This document shows positions 53,112 through 57,782 of a stretch of DNA of 57,782 nucleotides, piece by piece. The notes beneath the pieces were generated by a model, which was not told where the DNA came from, searched no databases, and was given only the letters and a program-made list of their open reading frames with translations. The stretch covers positions 1 through 57,782 of the forward strand of contig DATFAS010000045.1 in NCBI GenBank assembly GCA_035254305.1. Direction: 5' to 3'. This DNA comes from DATFAS01 sp035254305. GTDB lineage: Bacteria > Bacillota > Bacilli > Aneurinibacillales > RAOX-1. Position 1 is the stretch's first letter, and each line of letters begins with the position of its first letter. A program made the translations under genes and the position numbers.

Positions 53112-54059
53112 TTAGGAAGGGAGCTCTCCTCTTCTTCCCCACTCCTGTATGGCAAGAACCATATCCATTACCATACGATTGTAGGGAGCCTCAATCCCCC
53201 AACTATCTGCTAAGCGTTTCAAAGCACCATTAATATAATCAATCTCTGTTACTAAATTAGCCTCAATATCCTGAAGCATGGATGATTTATTATGGTATGT
53301 ATTTCTACAGACATCTATAATTTCTTGCAGAAAATCTTTCTCAATTTCAATTCCTTCTCTTTGAGCAATAATCCTTCCTTCATGAAATAGCCTTTCCATC
53401 AAAGATGTAGATGCCCTTGATTCGATCAATTGTCCATTCCGCACCTTGAGAATAGCAGTTAATGGATTGATACAGGCATTCACTAGAAGCTTTCTCCACA
53501 TTTTATCATAGATATCCGTTTGAGATTCCACAATCATTCCACTTCCGGAAAATAGATCCACTAATTCTTGAATTTTGATTTGAATAGATAGATCCATTGC
53601 TTTACCTTGAACAGAACCAATCCATGTTGTTCCCTTACCCGTATGTCGTACGCTATGACTCCCTTCCTTGAGAGCCCCTTCTGTTGTAACGGCAAGAAAA
53701 ACAGAAGTTGAGGGAAGAGAACGTCGCAGAATGTCCTCATGTCCCATACCGTTTTGAAAACAAACAAAAACCGTAGGATTAGAAATAGCGTATTGGGAAA
53801 GAGAAGGTAAGAGAACGGGCAAATGAGTCTGTTTAACCGTGATGAGCACAATATCAAACGCTACCTGCTCTAATCCCGTTTGGGCTGGAATAAATAGCTT
53901 TTTCTGATTCTCATCATTCCAATAATCAAGGCCGTGTTTACCTATTAGATCTGACTGTTCCCTCGTCCTACAAATCAATGTAACATCTCTACCAGCCATA
54001 TAAAGCTGTGCAGCCAAATGCATGCCCATGGCCCCAGCACCTACTATTCCTATCCTCAT
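53112..54059 (-). CDS. panE: 2-dehydropantoate 2-reductase (ketopantoate reductase)
   Basis: It reduces ketopantoate to pantoate with NADPH for pantothenate and coenzyme A. The N-terminal Rossmann motif RIGIVGAGAMGMHLAAQLYM is clear, followed by CFQNGMGHEDIL and the catalytic-Lys region MWRKLLVNACINPLTAIL; the C-terminal domain includes EIDYINGALKRLADSWG and the end APYNRMV. It is 315 residues, and the location (ylbO - panE - bshC - mraZ) is that of B. subtilis panE (ylbQ). The family has several paralogues, so the exact substrate is inferred from synteny. Confidence 0.9.
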   Translation of the reverse strand: MRIGIVGAGAMGMHLAAQLYMAGRDVTLICRTREQSDLIGKHGLDYWNDENQKKLFIPAQTGLEQVAFDIVLITVKQTHLPVLLPSLSQYAISNPTVFVCFQNGMGHEDILRRSLPSTSVFLAVTTEGALKEGSHSVRHTGKGTTWIGSVQGKAMDLSIQIKIQELVDLFSGSGMIVESQTDIYDKMWRKLLVNACINPLTAILKVRNGQLIESRASTSLMERLFHEGRIIAQREGIEIEKDFLQEIIDVCRNTYHNKSSMLQDIEANLVTEIDYINGALKRLADSWGIEAPYNRMVMDMVLAIQEWGRRGELPS

Positions 54060-54210
54060 CCTTAAATCTCCTCATTTCACATCTAGTTACTTTCTATTAC
54101 ATTAGCTTGCATAGCTTGGAGAGCATTAGATGACAGCTGCAGCCTGCTAAAAAATAGTTCTACATCAAAAACAAAAATTCCTTGTAAAAACCTTCCTTAC
54201 ACTATTAGCC

Positions 54211-54266
54211 AAAAAAAATAATCCTGCTCCATCCCTATTTGTTTAAGGAAAAAAAGCAAGATTATT
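54211..54266 (-). terminator. Intrinsic terminator after the RsfA-family gene
   Basis: On the minus strand AATAATCTTGCT pairs with AGCAGGATTATT (one G-U) around a 26-nt loop, followed by eight T. It closes the single-gene transcript. Confidence 0.85.
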
Positions 54267-54271
54267 CTTAT

Positions 54272-54931
54272 CTAATTATCAACACGTTCTAAATTTCCAT
54301 TCGCATCCATTTTAAATCTTGGTTTGTTAGATAGCTCTTCATTTTCAGTAAGCAGTGCCATTTTTCTAGCACGATCCATAATTTGAATCAATGTACGATA
54401 GTCCTCATTAACCACCTGATAATCCGTTTGTACATTGTTAAGCTGTTTAGACATTCTTTCATTTTCGGAGATCAATCTGCTAAGCTGAGTCTCCTTTTCC
54501 TCTAACTCTTTCTCTAGTTGCTTTAAGCGTTTGCTGGCATCCTTCTGATTTTTAAGAAAACGTATAACGGCGTCAAGCGAAATTTCTTCTTCCATATTCA
54601 TAACATGCTGTGTAACTGGAACTGAACTTACTGTAGAAGAAGCCATTGCGCTCTCTTCATAACTGGTTGTTAACGGAATCGTGGTACGAACACGTTGTGA
54701 TTGTTTACGCTGTTTGCGTTGGGCCTTTGCAATTTGAATGGCAGCTTCATATTTTTTGCGAACAAAGCTGTTCCAGCGGAACCCGCATGCTGCGGCTGTT
54801 CTTCCGAGCTTTTCCCCAACTTCTTCAAAAGCTGCTAATTGCGTGCCTCCCTCTCGAATATGCCGTAACGTAACCTCCGCCAATAACAAGTCATCATCAG
54901 GAGTCCAGGCATCTTGTCTAGCTGCTGTCAT
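54272..54931 (-). CDS. RsfA/YlbO family transcriptional regulator
   Basis: RsfA is a prespore-specific modulator of sigma-F genes, and YlbO is its paralogue. A Myb/SANT-like domain opens the protein (ARQDAWTPDDDLLLAEVTLR, FEEVGEKLGRTAAACGFRWN). A basic patch (AKAQRKQRKQSQR) follows, then a linker and a C-terminal coiled coil (LKQLEKELEEKETQLSRLIS). It is 219 residues. GGAGGGAAAAGTC precedes the ATG. Synteny with panE, bshC and mraZ points to YlbO more than to RsfA. A CATTCTA upstream resembles a sigma-F/G -10, but the matching -35 is poor, so forespore expression is a guess. Confidence 0.9.
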   Translation of the reverse strand: MTAARQDAWTPDDDLLLAEVTLRHIREGGTQLAAFEEVGEKLGRTAAACGFRWNSFVRKKYEAAIQIAKAQRKQRKQSQRVRTTIPLTTSYEESAMASSTVSSVPVTQHVMNMEEEISLDAVIRFLKNQKDASKRLKQLEKELEEKETQLSRLISENERMSKQLNNVQTDYQVVNEDYRTLIQIMDRARKMALLTENEELSNKPRFKMDANGNLERVDN

Positions 54932-55195
54932 GACTTTTCCCTCCGTTTTTGATTGGTGGTAATTTATTCTATGCAGGTAATAGAGTTCATAGAATGATTT
55001 TCTAGTAGAGAATTATATCCAAACAAAGCAAAATTTAAACACAATCGAAATTTTTAATATCCCTTTTTAGAGTGATCAATCTTTAAAAATCTACTTCTCT
55101 ACAGAAGAAGGAAGGTTTTTGTTGTTTTACAAAAGAGGGGCAGATCATTCATAGTATGTAAGATGGATACTTTCCTTGAAGGGAGTCAGTTAAAT

Positions 55196-55493
55196 ATGCT
55201 TGACCAAAAAGATAGACTACTGATCGTAGATAGCATGGCCCTTCTATTTCGAGGGTTCTTTGCCACATCTGGGTTTGGGCCACTCATGCAAACGAAGAAT
55301 GGGCTTTATACCAATGCCATATATCAATTCACAAAATATATGATGGACGTGATTAAAAAAATATAATCCACCCCATATTGTATGCGCCCAAGACACGGGA
55401 AAGGAAACATTCCGTAATAAACTATATCCTGCTTATATACCTATAGACCGATGGGAAAATTCATTTAAATCGGATGAAATCGCTGTATTTTAA
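55196..55493 (+). pseudogene. Truncated, frameshifted 5'-3' exonuclease N-terminal fragment (YpcP/PolA-type)
   Basis: From an ATG at 55196 (GGGAG upstream) the frame reads DRLLIVDSMALLFRGFFATS, the metal-binding start of the 5'-3' exonuclease (PIN-like) fold, and stops at 55366. The match continues in another frame from 55365: PPHIVCAQDTGKETFRNKLY then PAY, ending at 55493. Removing one A from the A-run at 55354-55361 would join both parts as VIKKYNPPHIVC. After PAY the expected KANR is missing and the remaining two thirds of the domain is absent. It is thus a remnant even if the A-run is a sequencing error. The 200 bp to the next promoter hold no recognisable continuation. Confidence 0.75.
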
Positions 55494-55653
55494 ATATTCC
55501 CAAAGAAAATTGGGATTTATGTGGAAAATTGTTACGAAGGTAGTCTTGTTTATTATTTCCAAAGTTAGGGCTAGCCAAACGAGGATTTCGAACAAATCAA
55601 GACTAAGCTGTGAAACAACACAAAATCGGTGATTATAGTTTATAAATTATGAT

Positions 55654-55682
55654 TTGCAAATATCTTTTATCGGGAGTATTAT
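55654..55682 (+). promoter_or_regulatory. Sigma-A promoter for the first c-di-AMP riboswitch
   Basis: TTGCAA (55654-55659) and TATTAT (55677-55682) are 17 bp apart. Predicted start near 55689 places the riboswitch 25 nt into the transcript. Confidence 0.65.
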
Positions 55683-55713
55683 TCATTTCATCAGTTCATT
55701 TTTAGATATTGTT

Positions 55714-55883
55714 TAAATCGCTGAGTTCCTATAAGGAATCGGGGGAACCAACTGCCGAGAATACGACTTTGGTTTTTGAGAGAGCCATTTTCGTTTCTCG
55801 CTGGGGTGAATCCTGTTAATACAGGTAGGGCGACTCTCACGCCCGAATCCGTCAGCTAACCTCGTAAGCGTTTAGGGGAGGGA
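55714..55883 (+). promoter_or_regulatory. c-di-AMP (ydaO/yuaA) riboswitch, copy 1
   Basis: The conserved series of this class is present in order: AAATCGCTGAGTT, CGGGGGAACCA, GGGGTGAATCCTG, AGGTAGGGCGA, CCCGAATCCGTCAGCTAAC, CTCGTAAGCG and the purine tail GGGGAGGG. No terminator hairpin follows. Instead, the tail itself is positioned as the Shine-Dalgarno of the TTG-started 67-residue ORF at 55892, so control may be translational. In known members ligand binding shuts expression off. Confidence 0.93.
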
Positions 55884-55891
55884 AAATTTAT

Positions 55892-56095
55892 TTGGTATGG
55901 CATGATATAAGAAGATTGTTCGATAAATATGTCGGAGAACAAGTAGAAATCAAGATGAAAAAGGGTCCTCTTTTTGTCGGTAAGCTAATTTGGGTAAGCC
56001 CTGATAAAAGTATGGCTGAGTTGCAACTTGAATCAGGGGAAATCAAAACTTTTTCAGATATTGATGTTAACGATGTGATACTTTTATCGACCTAA
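55892..56095 (+). CDS. Small Sm-like (LSm/Hfq-fold) candidate protein, 67 residues
   Basis: Start is TTG at 55892, 9 nt after GGAGGG that forms the tail of the riboswitch. After an N-terminal helix (HDIRRLFDKYVG) the sequence alternates as in an Sm barrel: VEIKMKKGPLFVGKLIWVSP, then MAELQLESGEIKTFSDI and DVNDVILLS. The G-x-L/V-G-x-L pattern in strand 2 resembles the Sm1 motif, but the Hfq YKH signature is absent. There is no membrane segment or signal. It lies between two c-di-AMP riboswitches upstream of kimA, so it may take part in c-di-AMP or potassium control. The fold is my inference; I recognise no named family. Confidence 0.65.
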   Translation: MVWHDIRRLFDKYVGEQVEIKMKKGPLFVGKLIWVSPDKSMAELQLESGEIKTFSDIDVNDVILLST

Positions 56096-56198
56096 CTGTA
56101 CTTTTTAATAGGTTAGAATTAGTCTTTTTCTTCAAAAGTTAACGTTTTGTTCCAAAGGATTTATTGAATTCATAGATTACATTTAAATATCGATTTCT

Positions 56199-56350
56199 TA
56201 AATCGCTGAGTTCCGTAAATGGAAGCGGGGGAACCAATTGTGAGAAGCCTTTGATTTAAACTTCTCATGTGGGGTGAATCCTGTTAGCACAGGTAGGGCG
56301 ACACTCAAGTCCGAATCCGTCAGCTAACCTCGTAAGCGTTAGAGGGAGGG
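56199..56350 (+). promoter_or_regulatory. c-di-AMP (ydaO/yuaA) riboswitch, copy 2
   Basis: The same series as copy 1 is present (AAATCGCTGAGTT, CGGGGGAACCA, GGGGTGAATCCTG, AGGTAGGGCGA, CCGAATCCGTCAGCTAAC, CTCGTAAGCG, GGGAGGG). The conserved blocks are near-identical, but the variable stem (about 56240-56270) differs. It is followed by a terminator at 56389-56428. CCTCGT at 56328-56333, inside the conserved core, can pair with ACGAGG at 56397-56402, in the 5' arm of the terminator, giving a simple antiterminator. It controls kimA. Confidence 0.95.
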
Positions 56351-56388
56351 ACAAAATCGTGCGAATGCATAGCTTATTTGACTATGTT

Positions 56389-56428
56389 TAAAAGCCACGA
56401 GGATACTTGCTCCTTTGTGGCTTTTTTT
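56389..56428 (+). terminator. Riboswitch-controlled terminator upstream of kimA
   Basis: AAAGCCAC (56391-56398) pairs with GTGGCTTT (56417-56424), extended by AGGA/TCCT inside, followed by TTTTTTT. It should form when c-di-AMP holds the riboswitch core, stopping transcription before kimA. Confidence 0.9.
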
Positions 56429-56502
56429 GTTTTCTATCTTTTAAATTTTGTTCTTTATTTTGGGAAATCTAAACGGAGTACCAAATTTGGAGGTAAGTTT
56501 AA

Positions 56503-57782
56503 ATGTCAGCCGATACGTTAAAAAGAGTTTTATTTGGACGCCCCTTAAAATCAAGTGAGGCGGAAGCTGAAAAAATGCCAATGTGGAAGGCACTGCCTAT
56601 TCTTTCTTCCGATGCTCTTTCTTCTGTAGCATACGGAACAGAGATGATTTTGTTGGAACTGGCGACGGTTGGGGTTACCGCCTTTGCTTTTTCTGTGCCT
56701 ATTGCCATTGCCATTATTTTATTAATCACCATTCTTATCGTCAGTTACCGACAAGTGATTGACGCCTATCCCCAAGGTGGCGGAGCTTACATGGTTGCCA
56801 AGGAAAACTTGGGAATGGTTTGGGGGCGCTTAGCAGGAGTCTCGCTGCTGATTGACTATACTCTAACTGTAGCCGTTTCGATATCTGCTGGAGTTCAAGC
56901 TGTAACTTCTGCCTATCCTTCAACTGTACCGTACATGGTTCCTATCGGACTTGTGTTTGTATGGTTTATGGTATGGATGAATCTTCGGGGGACATCTGAA
57001 TCAGGCAGTGTGTTTGCTCTCCCCACCTATTTATTTATTTTCTGTATGATGGCTTTGGTTGGAAAAGGTATGTTTGACTGGATGACAGGAAAAAGCCTTG
57101 CGCATCATGTGGTAACTGCGGTGCCTACTGGTTTTTCAGCCGGTTTAACATGGTTTGTATTGTTAAAGGCTTTCTCTTCGGGGTGTTCAGCGGTAACAGG
57201 TATCGAAGCAATTTCGAATGCCGTTCCCCATTTCCGTAAACCGGCTCAGAAGAATGCGAAAAGAACAATGGTCACATTAGGGCTATTGTTATCCATCATT
57301 TTTGGAGGCGTGACGGTTCTATCACAAGCCTATGATATTCACCCTGACCCCACTGGAACTACTACGGTACTTTCTATGGTGGCTCAAGATGCCTTTGGTC
57401 GAGGAGGAATGTATTTTACGATTCAGCTTACAACAATGCTGATTTTAACCTTGGCTGCGAATACAAGCTTTAATGGATTCCCTATCTTAGCCTCCATTAT
57501 GGCTCAGGATAACAATTTCCCAAGAGTGTATAGCAATCGTGGAGACCGTTTAGCTTTCCATTACGGAATCATCACATTAGGGGTCTTAGCAAGTCTGTTA
57601 CTTATCGCTTTTCGTGGAAAAACGGATTTGTTAATTCCGCTTTATGCCATTGGAGTATTTTTGTCCTTTACCTTATCCCAATTGGGTTTAGTATTAAAAT
57701 GGCGTCGGGAAAAAACAGAAGGTTGGCAGCATAAGTCCATCATCAATGGGATAGGCGCTCTAGTCACATTTTTTGTTGTTAT
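56503..57782 (+). CDS. kimA: Potassium importer KimA (YdaO), partial at window end
   Basis: KimA is a high-affinity, proton-coupled potassium importer of the APC superfamily, inhibited and transcriptionally silenced by c-di-AMP. The ATG at 56503 follows GGAGG with 9 nt spacing. The first 426 codons are open to the window edge; the C-terminal cytoplasmic domain is cut off. ALPILSSDALSSVAYGTEMI holds Asp37 and Tyr44, equivalent to the potassium-binding Asp36/Tyr43 in B. subtilis. DAYPQGGGAYMVAKENLG and LLIDYTLTVAVSISAGVQA follow, with about ten hydrophobic segments visible. The riboswitch and terminator upstream agree with the identification. Confidence 0.95.
   Translation, partial: MSADTLKRVLFGRPLKSSEAEAEKMPMWKALPILSSDALSSVAYGTEMILLELATVGVTAFAFSVPIAIAIILLITILIVSYRQVIDAYPQGGGAYMVAKENLGMVWGRLAGVSLLIDYTLTVAVSISAGVQAVTSAYPSTVPYMVPIGLVFVWFMVWMNLRGTSESGSVFALPTYLFIFCMMALVGKGMFDWMTGKSLAHHVVTAVPTGFSAGLTWFVLLKAFSSGCSAVTGIEAISNAVPHFRKPAQKNAKRTMVTLGLLLSIIFGGVTVLSQAYDIHPDPTGTTTVLSMVAQDAFGRGGMYFTIQLTTMLILTLAANTSFNGFPILASIMAQDNNFPRVYSNRGDRLAFHYGIITLGVLASLLLIAFRGKTDLLIPLYAIGVFLSFTLSQLGLVLKWRREKTEGWQHKSIINGIGALVTFFVV

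Noticed and set aside
55494..55653. Continuation of the exonuclease remnant or another gene in the gap before the riboswitch promoter
   Set aside because: All frames have frequent stops and no motif of the exonuclease family reappears.
1..57782. tRNA, rRNA and CRISPR arrays
   Set aside because: No cloverleaf-like sequence, rRNA segment or regularly spaced repeat array was seen on either strand by eye. A dedicated scan was not possible.

Overview
The window comes from a low-G+C, endospore-forming Firmicute of the order Bacillales. It carries sporulation genes (spoIIGA, sigE, sigG, spoVD, spoVE and an RsfA/YlbO-type regulator), bshC for bacillithiol synthesis, ylmC-ylmH with divIVA and sepF, and PyrR-type attenuation. 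Gene order largely follows Bacillus subtilis from ylbO-panE-bshC-mraZ through dcw, spoIIG, ylm, divIVA, ileS, lspA and ylyB to pyr. I cannot name the species from sequence alone. Nearly every gene lies on the minus strand, so transcription runs from high to low coordinates; only the region above about 55 kb runs on the plus strand.

Layout, left to right. 1-134: the 5' end of a class-C-like group II intron, placed directly after a terminator hairpin. 176-316: an unrecognised 46-residue ORF. 484-9162: pyrimidine operon pyrC-carA-carB-pyrK-pyrD-pyrF-pyrE behind a sigma-A promoter and a PyrR-type attenuator, but without pyrR, pyrP or pyrB. 9412-10811: rluD-like pseudouridine synthase and lspA. 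10938-18842: a four-gene alpha-glucan/sugar-nucleotide cluster (DUF4912 protein, GH57-GT4 fusion, ManC-like nucleotidyltransferase with a degenerate phosphomannomutase tail, GH15 hydrolase) inserted between ileS and lspA. 19036-25647: ileS, divIVA, ylmH, yggT, sepF, ylmE, ylmD. 25791-28816: ylmC, sigG, sigE, spoIIGA. 29089-49109: ftsZ-ftsA-sbp-DUF881 pair-divIB-murA-murB-murG-spoVE-murD-mraY-murE-spoVD-pbpB-ftsL-rsmH-mraZ. 49238-54931: ahcY, bshC, an XRE-cupin regulator, a ketopantoate reductase-like gene and an RsfA-family gene. 55196-57782, plus strand: a decayed 5'-3' exonuclease fragment, a c-di-AMP riboswitch before a 67-residue Sm-like candidate, a second c-di-AMP riboswitch with a terminator, and the start of kimA, cut by the window edge.

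How it fits together. The central 25 kb couples peptidoglycan precursor synthesis, septal synthases and Z-ring proteins with the early sporulation sigma factors, as in other spore formers. Three places depart from the textbook layout. First, the promoter of the glucan cluster shares a precisely spaced element pair with the spoIIGA promoter, suggesting Spo0A control of a storage-polymer locus. Second, two very similar c-di-AMP riboswitches lie in tandem with apparently different outputs: one next to a Shine-Dalgarno sequence for a small Sm-like protein, one next to a terminator ahead of a potassium importer. Third, the pyr operon keeps its PyrR RNA element but has lost the adjacent pyrR, pyrP and pyrB. 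All assignments rest on reading the sequence and on family knowledge; no search was run.
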